NCBI GenBank assembly: GCA_030605245.1
Contig: JAUWIS010000038.1
Coordinates: forward strand, 1 to 7,632
Length of the DNA: 7,632 nt
Direction: 5' to 3'
From: Methanobacteriota archaeon
GTDB taxonomy: Archaea; Thermoplasmatota; JASEFT01; JAUWIS01
Shown here: piece by piece, positions 1 through 6,125 of the stretch
Layout of the letters: every line of letters starts with the position of its first letter
Numbering within the stretch: the stretch's first letter is position 1
The notes under the pieces: generated by a model
Told to the model about the DNA's origin: nothing
Databases searched by the model: none
Seen by the model: the letters and a program-made list of their open reading frames with translations, nothing else
Position numbers and translations under genes: made by a program

Positions 1-474
1 AATATTACTGTTAATATCCTGAATGGAACAGTTTATAGTGATGAAGGAAGTTATAATATAACAGTAAATGCGACAGACAAGGCAGGTAACACAGCAACAA
101 AAACAATAGTTTTTACTATTGATAAAACAGCACCAGTAATCTCTGATCTTACTCCGGAAACAGGTATAGAAACAACAAAAAACACTGTTGTGATTTCTGG
201 TAAAACAGAGTCGGATGCAGTTGTGAAAATTAATGGTGTGAATGTTCCTGTTTCATCTGATGATGGGAGTTTCAGCAAAGAAATCATGTTGGTTAAAGGT
301 GAAAACAGTATCACGATAACTGCAACAGACCGGGCAGGTAACATAAATATTCGCACAATAACAATCAACAAAATAGAAACAAGAAAACCAGCAATTATAC
401 CCGGGTTTGAAACAATTATTTTGGTTGCAATGATTGGTGTTTGTGTTATTCTGCTGAGAAGACGAAAGCACTAA
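1..474 (+). CDS. Cell-surface protein with Ig-like modules and PGF-CTERM-like anchor, 3' part only
   Basis: The frame is open from the first base, so the 5' end lies outside the window; 157 residues are visible. Two related beta-sandwich modules can be read. One ends near residue 43 with NATDKAGN followed by a strand and DKTAPVI. The second, about residues 47-124, has SGKTESDAVVKINGV, a DDGSF turn and ITATDRAGN. These are typical of bacterial/archaeal Ig-like (Big, glucodextranase-B-like) repeats on secreted adhesins and surface proteins. A short linker leads to PGF (residues 134-136), a hydrophobic segment (about 138-152) and a basic tail RRRKH. That tripartite tail resembles the PGF-CTERM signal processed by archaeosortase A, so the mature protein is probably anchored in the envelope facing outwards. 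The full domain content and any enzymatic function lie upstream and are unknown. It ends with TAA and is separated from the next gene by a short gap. Confidence 0.85.
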   Translation, partial: NITVNILNGTVYSDEGSYNITVNATDKAGNTATKTIVFTIDKTAPVISDLTPETGIETTKNTVVISGKTESDAVVKINGVNVPVSSDDGSFSKEIMLVKGENSITITATDRAGNINIRTITINKIETRKPAIIPGFETIILVAMIGVCVILLRRRKH

Positions 475-509
475 CGCAACACTAAGTCAAAATAAGTTTG
501 TAGAAACCA

Positions 510-517
510 TTAAATTA
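510..517 (+). promoter_or_regulatory. Possible TATA-like box for the zinc-ribbon/aEF-1 beta pair
   Basis: The AT-only octamer TTAAATTA is centred about 25 bases before the ATG at 538. That spacing would fit a leaderless transcript starting at that ATG. The match to an archaeal TATA box is weak, and the region is AT-rich anyway. Confidence 0.25.
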
Positions 518-537
518 CATTAATGTTATTCTGGGCT

Positions 538-705
538 ATGGAAAAACCGGAAATCTGCTCATCGTGTGGTGGCTCCCTTACAGAAAATGGTAGTGTATCG
601 TTTCCGTGTCCGGAATGTGGTAAAACAATGATCTGGCGATTACCGCAGTGCAGAGACAAGGGTGTTGCTTATACCTGTAAGGAATGTAATTTCCAGGGAC
701 CGTGA
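538..705 (+). CDS. Small zinc-ribbon protein, COG2888 type, predicted RNA-binding/translation
   Basis: From the ATG at 538 the product is 55 residues. An in-frame ATG at 523 would add five residues (MLFWA), but the family normally starts only a few residues before the first CxxC. It contains CSSC (7-10), CPEC (24-27), a lone Cys38 in QCRDKG, and CKEC (47-50), and ends in NFQGP. This closely matches the archaeal small zinc-ribbon family COG2888, annotated as an RNA-binding protein with a role in translation. The family usually has four Cys pairs. Here the first Cys of the third pair appears to be Leu35 (IWRLPQC instead of RCxxC), leaving seven cysteines, so one zinc site may be incomplete. The stop TGA is five bases before the aEF-1 beta ATG, which indicates co-transcription with that factor. 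The exact molecular role is unknown. Confidence 0.85.
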   Translation: MEKPEICSSCGGSLTENGSVSFPCPECGKTMIWRLPQCRDKGVAYTCKECNFQGP

Positions 706-710
706 TATTT

Positions 711-977
711 ATGGGCGAGGTAATTGTTGGTTTAAAGGTTATGCCCGAGTCTCCTGAGACAGATATGGAAAAACTAAAAAATGATATAAGAAATGCAATT
801 CCGGACGGTGTAAAACTCAGAGGACTCAGGGAAAAATATATTGCATTCGGGCTATCTGCTGTTGATGTTACTATAACAATGCCTGATTCTGCAGGTGGTT
901 CGGAAAATGTTGAAAAGGCATTATCAAAAATACCTAGTGTAAGCAGTGTCGAGGTTGTTGGAACAGGTTTACTGTAG
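711..977 (+). CDS. ef1b: Translation elongation factor aEF-1 beta (EF-1A guanine-nucleotide exchange factor)
   Basis: This 88-residue protein matches archaeal aEF-1 beta along its whole length: MGEVIVGLKVMPESPETD at the N terminus, GVKLRGLREKYIAFGL (33-48), and a C-terminal half with DSAGGSENVEKAL and SVSSVEVV. It corresponds to the catalytic domain that exchanges GDP for GTP on aEF-1 alpha during translation elongation in the cytoplasm. The ATG at 711 is preferred over a GTG at 702, because GTGAT at 702-706 lies four bases upstream as a ribosome-binding site and the family starts MGxV. The gene follows the zinc-ribbon gene by five bases. It ends in TAG at the usual family length. A TAA follows in frame at 996-998, six sense codons later, so any amber readthrough would add only a few residues. 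Confidence 0.95.
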   Translation: MGEVIVGLKVMPESPETDMEKLKNDIRNAIPDGVKLRGLREKYIAFGLSAVDVTITMPDSAGGSENVEKALSKIPSVSSVEVVGTGLL

Positions 978-984
978 ATTACCA

Positions 985-1015
985 TTTTTCAATCTTAACC
1001 CTTTTTCACCTTTTT
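985..1015 (+). terminator. T-run terminator after aEF-1 beta
   Basis: Three runs of five Ts (985-989, 1002-1006, 1011-1015) follow the aEF-1 beta stop on the coding strand, without an evident stable hairpin. Archaeal RNA polymerase commonly terminates at such multiple T tracts. The site lies between convergent genes, which fits a termination role. Confidence 0.45.
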
Positions 1016-1033
1016 AAAATGTTTAACGTCCCT

Positions 1034-1573
1034 CTAATAATCCCTCACATCTGTTTTCATAAACTCTCTGAGCAAAGATGTTGCATAGGAGCCTTTTGGA
1101 AGTTCAAAATTTAATGTGACTGTGTTTCCATTGATTTCATAGTCAATTTTTTTCAAAGTTGCAAGCAGGTTTCTTCTAAGACCTTTTGATGATAGTTCAG
1201 GCATTTTTGGTATGATAAAATCCTCCCTTTTTATTTTTTCCTTCTCAACAATTTTTTGCTCAATCTCTCCCTGCTCACCCTCCGCAAATTTTGTTTCAGC
1301 ACCAAAAACAATGCCTGAGACAAACGCCTTATTTTCTAGTATTTTTTTGTTTATTTTCTCCTGATTTATCCTGCTAACCCTAATCAAGTTTTTAGGGTCA
1401 GGAAGATTGTTTTTATCAACCGGGAGAACAATATCACCAATCAATGCCTCATTCAAAGGAAGTCCTCTTTTGATTCTCTCACTAAGTATTTTGTTGAAAA
1501 TATATGATTGATAAGCGTGTACAAACATCATCCGAAGATTTTTTGGAAGCTGCCCGAGAGCGTTTACATAATC
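1034..1573 (-). CDS. truD: tRNA pseudouridine synthase TruD, C-terminal part after an in-frame TAG
   Basis: Directly after the TAG at 1574-1576 the same frame continues with DYVNALGQLPKNLR and then MMFVHAYQSYIFNKIL, the strongly conserved archaeal TruD segment. It runs to the normal family C terminus (LPKGSYATSLLREFMK, then TDVRDY). This part supplies the rest of the TruD insertion domain and the final strands of the catalytic fold, so it cannot be an independent enzyme. An internal ATG at 1529-1531 exists, but it lies inside the conserved block and has no upstream family logic as a natural start. With the upstream part the protein would be about 428 residues, normal for archaeal TruD. It ends in TAG; a TAA follows in frame at 995-997 after 12 sense codons. 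No disabling change other than the one TAG is visible. Confidence 0.85.
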   Translation of the reverse strand, partial: DYVNALGQLPKNLRMMFVHAYQSYIFNKILSERIKRGLPLNEALIGDIVLPVDKNNLPDPKNLIRVSRINQEKINKKILENKAFVSGIVFGAETKFAEGEQGEIEQKIVEKEKIKREDFIIPKMPELSSKGLRRNLLATLKKIDYEINGNTVTLNFELPKGSYATSLLREFMKTDVRDY

Positions 1574-1576
1574 CTA
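1574..1576 (-). other. In-frame TAG (amber) codon inside truD
   Basis: On the minus strand the codons read CAC CCG TAG GAT TAT GTA: His-Pro-stop-Asp-Tyr-Val. Both sides are recognisable TruD in the same frame, so the full reading unit is 2320 to 1034 with one amber codon at residue 249. In related archaeal TruDs, as I recall them, this is a variable polar position just before a DY/DF pair. A substituted residue (Lys, Glu, Gln or pyrrolysine) would therefore be tolerated. One base change from AAG, GAG or CAG would create it. The sequence alone does not separate readthrough, new nonsense mutation and sequence error. Confidence 0.9.
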
Positions 1577-2320
1577 CGGGTGTTTTACGAGGTAATTAAT
1601 CATGCTTTTTTCAAATGACAGATACTTCGGGTAAATCTTTAAAGATTCTGAAAAATCGTGTGTTTCCTCCAAAAATTTACGCGCATTAAAAGATTCTTCT
1701 GATTCACCGTGTACAGGATTTGCAATATATGTAAAAACAGCTGACTCAAAATCATTGTGAATTATGTGTTTGCCTACGATATGTGTTATTGGGCGTATAG
1801 CGCCAAATCTCTGGATTCCAAAAAAATTTGGAAAACCACCCGTGTTTATTATTTGTCCTATCGATGTTTTTAGGTTTTTTTGCAGTTCATCATCCTGTAA
1901 TGTAGCATTCCTGATAATAATTTTGAATCTGTTACCAATTAAATCACCTATCTCTATTGGCTTGTTTGATGTGTAAATGTCTAAAACCTCTGCATCCGAT
2001 ATCCTCATTTTTTGAACATTTTCTATATGCGCCTTTATACTTATCAACTGTGTTGTGACAGCTTTTTTATCCTTTGTTCCAGCAAATGATATTCTTTTTC
2101 TTGATATCCCAAGATTTTTTGAGATTTGTCTGATTAATCTGTTTGTTTCCCAGTTTCTTACCCTGATTCTTGCTATTGTGTATTCACCCACAACATGTTT
2201 TGGTTCTATAGAAATCTCATCTACAACAAAATCCTCCGGGAATATTTTGAGTTTTCCACCTATACCTTCTGTGTCTGTAAAAAATACATTTATACCTATA
2301 TCTTTATCGACATCAGTCAT
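1577..2320 (-). CDS. truD: tRNA pseudouridine synthase TruD, N-terminal catalytic part before an in-frame TAG
   Basis: Read from the ATG at 2320, this gives 248 residues up to the amber codon at 1574-1576. TruD (homologue of eukaryotic Pus7) isomerises uridine to pseudouridine, classically U13 of tRNA. Visible family features are GIGGKLKIFPEDFVVDEI (about 19-36), FAGTKDKKAVTTQ (79-91) with the expected catalytic Asp84, and NFFGIQRFG (165-173), followed by the start of the TruD insertion domain. Alone, this part lacks the C-terminal half of the catalytic fold and would probably be inactive. The start ATG overlaps the rpo11 stop as ATGA and has no clear Shine-Dalgarno, so translation probably depends on coupling to rpo11. 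It is the last gene of the dph2-to-truD run. Confidence 0.92.
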
Positions 2321-2592
2321 TGTTTTTCTGTTTTTTCAAATGCTGTTTTAAAATCCTCTATTTCTTTTCCAAGTTTTTTTACAGCTTTTTCAAGAGCGCT
2401 TTCCGGTTTTCCTTTTTTTACCCTAACAAAAATTTTTGGTTTATCAATCATTGGATGCCCGGTACTGCAAATTGCATTTTCCACATTCTCATCAGATACA
2501 AGCTTTTCTCTCAATGCACTAACAAATGTTTCATCCTTCTCAAGCTCTATCTCAATCGTATTTTTATCCTTTGATACAACCTTTAATTCCAT
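2317..2592 (-). CDS. rpo11: DNA-directed RNA polymerase subunit Rpo11 (RpoL)
   Basis: This 91-residue protein matches archaeal RNA polymerase subunit L/Rpo11. Markers are an N-terminal strand MELKVVSKDKNTIEIEL, the pattern ETFVSALREKL (21-31), the conserved STGHPMIDKP core (43-52) and the amphipathic C-terminal helix ALEKAVKKLGKEIEDF. Rpo11 pairs with Rpo3 to form the alpha-like assembly platform of the polymerase. AGGGGT lies four to five bases before the ATG and serves as ribosome-binding site. The stop TGA overlaps the truD ATG (ATGA), indicating translational coupling. The gap to csl4 upstream is 24 bases. Length is normal for the family. Confidence 0.95.
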   Translation of the reverse strand: MELKVVSKDKNTIEIELEKDETFVSALREKLVSDENVENAICSTGHPMIDKPKIFVRVKKGKPESALEKAVKKLGKEIEDFKTAFEKTEKQ

Positions 2593-2616
2593 GTTACCCC
2601 TAATCGAAATCTGTTA

Positions 2617-3171
2617 TTATATGCTTTGCCCTTCCCCGTAGTCTTTCGCTATTTTCCTGTGTTCTGTTCGCTCACAGTTCCTGCATACAAGCATATTCTC
2701 CTTTTTCTCTAAAACCTGTCTGCATTTAGAGCAAACGGCTCTGATAACACCAAATTCTAATTCAATTGTCGAAAGCTGAACAGACGGGACTATTTGAACA
2801 ACCTTTGCTCTGATGCTGTCATTCATTCTATACTCATCACCGACATCCTTCACATAACCCGATGAGATTTTTGAAACATGTATCGCACCTATTTTCTCAC
2901 CAGTAATTGCTCTGTTTTTTCCAACAACCTTCTCAATACTTACTATTGCCATCGCACCTTTTACATTATTTATTGTTCCTATTACAACATCACCAGTCTT
3001 CAGAATAACAGGAGAATTCTCTGCTTTCACTGATGCTGTCTTTTCATTAATTTTTAGTATGCCAACATTTTTGGAAAGTATTTTACCATTTTCCTCAAAC
3101 ACCCCTTCACCAGATATAAACTCTTCAGATGTCCCAATCACTTCACCCGGTAATACCAATTTTTTTTTCAT
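2617..3171 (-). CDS. csl4: Exosome complex RNA-binding subunit Csl4
   Basis: This 184-residue protein has the three-part Csl4 architecture. The N-terminal domain carries the LVLPGEVIGTSEEFISGEG signature (residues 5-23), an S1-type RNA-binding barrel spans about 60-140 (GDVVIGTI through IELEFGVI), and a zinc ribbon has Cys147, Cys150, Cys163 and Cys166. Csl4 forms part of the cap of the archaeal exosome, which degrades or tails RNA 3' to 5' together with Rrp41/Rrp42, and recruits RNA and DnaG. The start is supported by GGTGA six bases upstream. The ATG overlaps the methylase stop as ATGA. The product length and all four zinc ligands are intact, and the gene is confidently assigned. Confidence 0.95.
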   Translation of the reverse strand: MKKKLVLPGEVIGTSEEFISGEGVFEENGKILSKNVGILKINEKTASVKAENSPVILKTGDVVIGTINNVKGAMAIVSIEKVVGKNRAITGEKIGAIHVSKISSGYVKDVGDEYRMNDSIRAKVVQIVPSVQLSTIELEFGVIRAVCSKCRQVLEKKENMLVCRNCERTEHRKIAKDYGEGQSI

Positions 3172-3785
3172 TTTATCACCTTAACCTTAAACAGTGTAAC
3201 CTCAAATTCTGCTTTTTCCTTTTTATGGAAGTTAAAGGTATGTCTTATCTGGAACTTATACTTTTTCTCAAAAACAACCCTTCCGCCAAGTTTTTCCACA
3301 GTTTTTCTTACAAAATCCTCTGTTTTTGATAAATGAAGGGTGTAAACAACAGACCCAATTTCCAGCGCCTTTTTTATAAATATTCTGTCTGCATGCCTGT
3401 TCTGAGAGCCAAAAGGAGGGTTCTGGATAACAGTGTCACATTTTTCATCAAAATCTTTTACATCCGTCACCCTGTAATCAATCTTTAACCCAATTTTTTC
3501 TGAATATTTTTTTGCAATATCTATCACATTTTTATCAATATCTACACCTATAACATTTTTTGCACCAAGCAGTTTCGCACCAGCAGAAAATATCCCTGTT
3601 CCGCATCCAAGATCAACGACATTCTTGCCTGCGATGTCCTGATAGGCATTGAACAGTATGTCGGATGCAATGTTTGCAGGTGTTGAATACTGCTCCAGAG
3701 CAGATGATGGATCTGGGATATCCGGTATTTTCTGCAGGAGCATTTCAAGTTCTTTTTTCTTCATCTTTAATTTCATCAAACACAT
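3168..3785 (-). CDS. METTL5-like RNA adenine N6-methyltransferase (COG2263)
   Basis: From the ATG at 3785 the product is 205 residues. It has the class I SAM-dependent fold with DLGCGTG (58-64) for SAM, VDID (81-84) binding the ribose, and NPPFG (122-126), the NPPF/Y-type motif that positions an adenine amino group. The N-terminal LEQYSTPANIASD segment is characteristic of COG2263 and METTL5. Human METTL5 makes m6A1832 in 18S rRNA with TRMT112; an equivalent small-subunit rRNA target is inferred here. Starts at 3776 or 3764 are also plausible; the frame stays open to an ATG at 3827, but that extension lies wholly inside dph2 and is not family-like. The gene overlaps the 3' end of dph2 by up to 41 bases and its stop overlaps the csl4 start. 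It belongs to the dph2-truD operon. Confidence 0.9.
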   Translation of the reverse strand: MCLMKLKMKKKELEMLLQKIPDIPDPSSALEQYSTPANIASDILFNAYQDIAGKNVVDLGCGTGIFSAGAKLLGAKNVIGVDIDKNVIDIAKKYSEKIGLKIDYRVTDVKDFDEKCDTVIQNPPFGSQNRHADRIFIKKALEIGSVVYTLHLSKTEDFVRKTVEKLGGRVVFEKKYKFQIRHTFNFHKKEKAEFEVTLFKVKVIK

Positions 3786-4737
3786 AATCCTCAAACCTCC
3801 TTTTTCCCAAAACAATCTCAACCTCAACAGGTGTTAACATGGGCCTTTCATACATTGAATAATCATCAATTGCTATTCGCGGACATGCCGTGCATACAAA
3901 GCAATCATATTTTAGATACAAAAGATACTCAGGTTTTATCTCGTTTAATAAAATAAGGCTCGCATTTTCCCCCTCTTTTTCTAACATCATCTTCAACTTT
4001 TTTGCTAATTTAAATCTTTTCTGCCCAATTTTTTCTCCAACAATGATCCCAAATCTTTCTCCATGTTTTGCTAACTCAATCGCAGCATATCTCTGGCGCA
4101 AAATTTTCTCCTTTAATTTTTCAGTTTCCCTGATTTCATTTGAATACGGGTCAGCAACAACCACCTTTTTCCTTGTCGCGAGTGAAACACCGAGAGGATG
4201 AAAGTTTCCACTCCCAACATACAGATAATTGTCAACCTTATCCCTGATTGACAAAGCAGATGAGAAATCACATCCCAGAACCTGACCGGGATATTTTACC
4301 CTTTTTCCTCCTTTTCCAACAAAAACATTTTTCCCGTTTCTTTCCAAAATCCTTTTCACCTCGTTTATTTTATGTACATGCTGAACAGTTGTGAGCACAC
4401 CAACATTTTTTTCAAGATATCCAACAGATTTTTTCACAACCTCCAAAACATCAATGTTTGCTCTGCATTCAGCAAAAAAATATGGAATAGATGGTTTTTT
4501 AATCATTGAATGACCAAAATGAACAAGGAAATCAGCATCATTTTCAACTATGTCACAGGCGCCATAGCAGGGTGAGCCTGACAGAATCACAACTGCTTCT
4601 GTTTCATTCTCAATTGTGCTGACAATCTTTTCATGATAAATTTTCAGTCCTTCCGGAATCTGCACCATTATCCTTTTGTATTTTTTTTTATTGATGATTT
4701 TGCATATTTTATTCAGTTCAAGGTCATATTCAACCAT
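3745..4737 (-). CDS. dph2: 2-(3-amino-3-carboxypropyl)histidine synthase Dph2 (diphthamide biosynthesis)
   Basis: This 330-residue protein matches archaeal Dph2, the first enzyme of diphthamide synthesis. A homodimeric [4Fe-4S] enzyme cleaves SAM to a 3-amino-3-carboxypropyl radical and adds it to a His of elongation factor aEF-2. Visible signatures are VQIPEGLK (25-32), SPCYGACD (55-62, Cys57/Cys61), VLGCD with Cys156, YVGSGNFHPLGV (173-184), VVADPY, and FVCTACPRIAIDDY (280-293, Cys282/Cys285). The family binds its cluster with one Cys from each of three domains, and all three regions are present. Length is typical. It heads the run dph2, METTL5-like gene, csl4, rpo11, truD. The intergenic stretch upstream carries a TATA-like box, and no strong Shine-Dalgarno precedes the ATG, so a leaderless message is possible. 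The stop TGA lies within the start region of the methylase gene. Confidence 0.95.
   Translation of the reverse strand: MVEYDLELNKICKIINKKKYKRIMVQIPEGLKIYHEKIVSTIENETEAVVILSGSPCYGACDIVENDADFLVHFGHSMIKKPSIPYFFAECRANIDVLEVVKKSVGYLEKNVGVLTTVQHVHKINEVKRILERNGKNVFVGKGGKRVKYPGQVLGCDFSSALSIRDKVDNYLYVGSGNFHPLGVSLATRKKVVVADPYSNEIRETEKLKEKILRQRYAAIELAKHGERFGIIVGEKIGQKRFKLAKKLKMMLEKEGENASLILLNEIKPEYLLYLKYDCFVCTACPRIAIDDYSMYERPMLTPVEVEIVLGKRRFEDYVFDEIKDEEKRT
3789..3800 (-). promoter_or_regulatory. Ribosome-binding site inside dph2 for the METTL5-like gene
   Basis: On the minus strand GGAGG (3800-3796) and a second GAGG (3792-3789) lie within the dph2 coding sequence. They sit 10 and 3 bases before the ATG at 3785; the GAGG is 12 bases before the ATG at 3776. 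They favour a start in this cluster over the upstream ATG at 3827. Confidence 0.5.
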
Positions 4738-4760
4738 AATCTGTCAGCTCTTTTAACATT

Positions 4761-4768
4761 TAATATAA
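4761..4768 (-). promoter_or_regulatory. TATA-like box for the dph2 operon
   Basis: TTATATTA on the minus strand is centred about 27 bases before the dph2 ATG, the usual TATA-to-start distance in archaea. It is preceded by the purine-rich AAGG. It predicts a leaderless or near-leaderless transcript. A second AT-only stretch (4777-4786) about 17 bases further upstream is an alternative and would give a short leader. Confidence 0.5.
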
Positions 4769-4819
4769 CCTTATGTTATAATAAATCCTTCATTTACCAG
4801 CATCACTATATTTTTTGTA

Positions 4820-4834
4820 TACACAAAATGTGTA
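4820..4834. repeat. Short perfect inverted repeat between mfnA and dph2
   Basis: TACACA and TGTGTA form a 6-base perfect dyad around AAA, six bases after the mfnA stop and about 50 bases upstream of the dph2 TATA-like box. It could be a small hairpin at the end of the mfnA message or a dimeric regulator site for dph2. The stretch is short and AT-rich, so chance is also possible. Confidence 0.35.
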
Positions 4835-4840
4835 ATTTTA

Positions 4841-5986
4841 TTATATCTCTCCATTTTTTCTGCAAACCTTTTTTAGTTCAGGAATAAAATCATCAACAAC
4901 CTTTCTTGTAACATGTGGCATGACAACACCCCTTATGCATCTTGGCTTTCTCGTCTTTGAAATTTTCCATCCTTTTTTATCAAGTTCTTTGACAATCCTA
5001 ATAGGATTTTTCATCCTTGCGCAAACAATATTCATCTCCGGCTCAACAGGAAGTTGTAATCCTATTTCTTTGAATCTTTTTGAAAGATAAAATGTTACAT
5101 CCATGCATGACTTAACAATCCTTCTGTAACCATCCCTGCCAAGAACCTTCATAGTAGCATACGTGCCAGGAACAGATGCCGAGCATCTTGTTCCTGAGAT
5201 GCATGCCTGCACACCTGTTAGATAAACAGGCTTCCTGCTGATACTTTTCAGATATTGTTTCTCTCGTAAAAGCAACGCGCCAGCAGGAACGGATGCCATA
5301 CCCATCTTGTGAGGATCTATTGTTACCGAGCATACACCTTTAAGTTTAAAATCAAAATCAGGTGTTTTGTATCCAAGTTCTTTCAGGAATGGAAGAACAA
5401 AACCACCAAATGCTGCATCAACATGCAAAAAAGTCTTTTCGTTGCATATATCAGACAGTTTGTCAACAGGATCAGTAACACCGAGTTCTGTTGTTCCTGC
5501 AACACCGACAACGCATGCTGTTTTGTCAGATATTTTATCCTCAGCCTCATCAATCCTCATCCTGTAATTTTTATCAAGGCCTATTTCAACAGGTGTCAAA
5601 TCCATTAAATCACATGCCTTATGAAAAGAGAAATGTGCGCTCTCAGGAAAAACCACCTCTTTTTTCTTTGTTACTTTTTTTGCAATCCAGAGTGCTGTAA
5701 TGTTTGATTCCGTTCCACCGCCGGTAACATGTCCGTAAGCATTTTTGTTATGCAGTAAGCTCCCAAGCATTCTGATAACCTTTTCCTCAAGTTTTTTTGT
5801 CCCGGGATAAAGGCCAGGGTTTCCAAGGTTTGATTCAATAAACATTGAATGCGCCTTCAGCGCAGCAGGATGTGGTTTTGTGCACATTGAACCAAGGATT
5901 CCTCCATCTTTAAAATGATAGTCCTGCTCATACGCATTTTTTAGTTCTTTCATAACCTGAGAATATCTTGCGCCTTTTTTGTTCAT
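4841..5986 (-). CDS. mfnA: Pyridoxal-phosphate L-tyrosine/L-aspartate decarboxylase MfnA
   Basis: This 381-residue group II PLP decarboxylase matches MfnA across its length. Features are ILGSMCTKPHPAA (30-42), NLGNPGLYPGTKKLE (53-67), phosphate-binding TGGGTESN (88-95), PLP-stacking His118 in ESAHFSFHKA, Asp190 in HVDAAFGG contacting the pyridine nitrogen, the Schiff-base Lys227 in TIDPHKMGM, and SGTRCSASVPGTYA (264-277). In methanogens MfnA makes tyramine for methanofuran. In several other archaea the same family decarboxylates aspartate to beta-alanine for coenzyme A. The sequence does not decide which applies, and nothing else from either pathway is in the window. No Shine-Dalgarno precedes the ATG, but a good TATA box lies about 27 bases upstream, suggesting its own leaderless transcript. 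Dph2 follows on the same strand after 103 bases. Confidence 0.95.
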   Translation of the reverse strand: MNKKGARYSQVMKELKNAYEQDYHFKDGGILGSMCTKPHPAALKAHSMFIESNLGNPGLYPGTKKLEEKVIRMLGSLLHNKNAYGHVTGGGTESNITALWIAKKVTKKKEVVFPESAHFSFHKACDLMDLTPVEIGLDKNYRMRIDEAEDKISDKTACVVGVAGTTELGVTDPVDKLSDICNEKTFLHVDAAFGGFVLPFLKELGYKTPDFDFKLKGVCSVTIDPHKMGMASVPAGALLLREKQYLKSISRKPVYLTGVQACISGTRCSASVPGTYATMKVLGRDGYRRIVKSCMDVTFYLSKRFKEIGLQLPVEPEMNIVCARMKNPIRIVKELDKKGWKISKTRKPRCIRGVVMPHVTRKVVDDFIPELKKVCRKNGEI

Positions 5987-6008
5987 TAAATATAGATTGT
6001 TTTTGTTG

Positions 6009-6016
6009 TTTTTATA
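6009..6016 (-). promoter_or_regulatory. TATA box for mfnA
   Basis: TATAAAAA on the minus strand is centred about 26-27 bases before the mfnA ATG, the classical archaeal spacing for transcription starting at the start codon. The lack of a Shine-Dalgarno fits a leaderless mRNA. Confidence 0.55.
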
Positions 6017-6125
6017 GGTTGTGATGGGCTCATCTATAATGCTTAAACAGTTTGCTCTTTATCTTTTTTATTCAGATAGATTTTCAGATAAGGAATGAGT
6101 ATATACGGTTTTGGCATATCTGAAG

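Noticed and set aside
1034..1531. A separate gene starting at the ATG at 1531, downstream of the truD amber codon.
   Set aside because: The 14 codons between the TAG and this ATG are conserved TruD sequence in the same frame, and the product would lack the catalytic Asp. It is the second half of one gene.
1574..1576. Selenocysteine or frameshift as explanation for the truD interruption.
   Set aside because: The codon is TAG, not TGA, and both sides are in the same frame, so no frameshift is needed.
2195..2641. Long plus-strand open frame opposite truD, rpo11 and csl4.
   Set aside because: It is a Phe/Ser-rich antisense shadow of strongly conserved minus-strand genes.
3786..3827. An N-terminal extension of the METTL5-like protein from the ATG at 3827.
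   Set aside because: The extra residues lie wholly within dph2 and do not resemble the family N terminus, and good ribosome-binding sequences lie just before the later ATGs.
6018..6124. GTGATGG and CTGA resemble C and D boxes of a guide RNA.
   Set aside because: The boxes are imperfect and about 90 bases apart, with no C'/D' pair between them.
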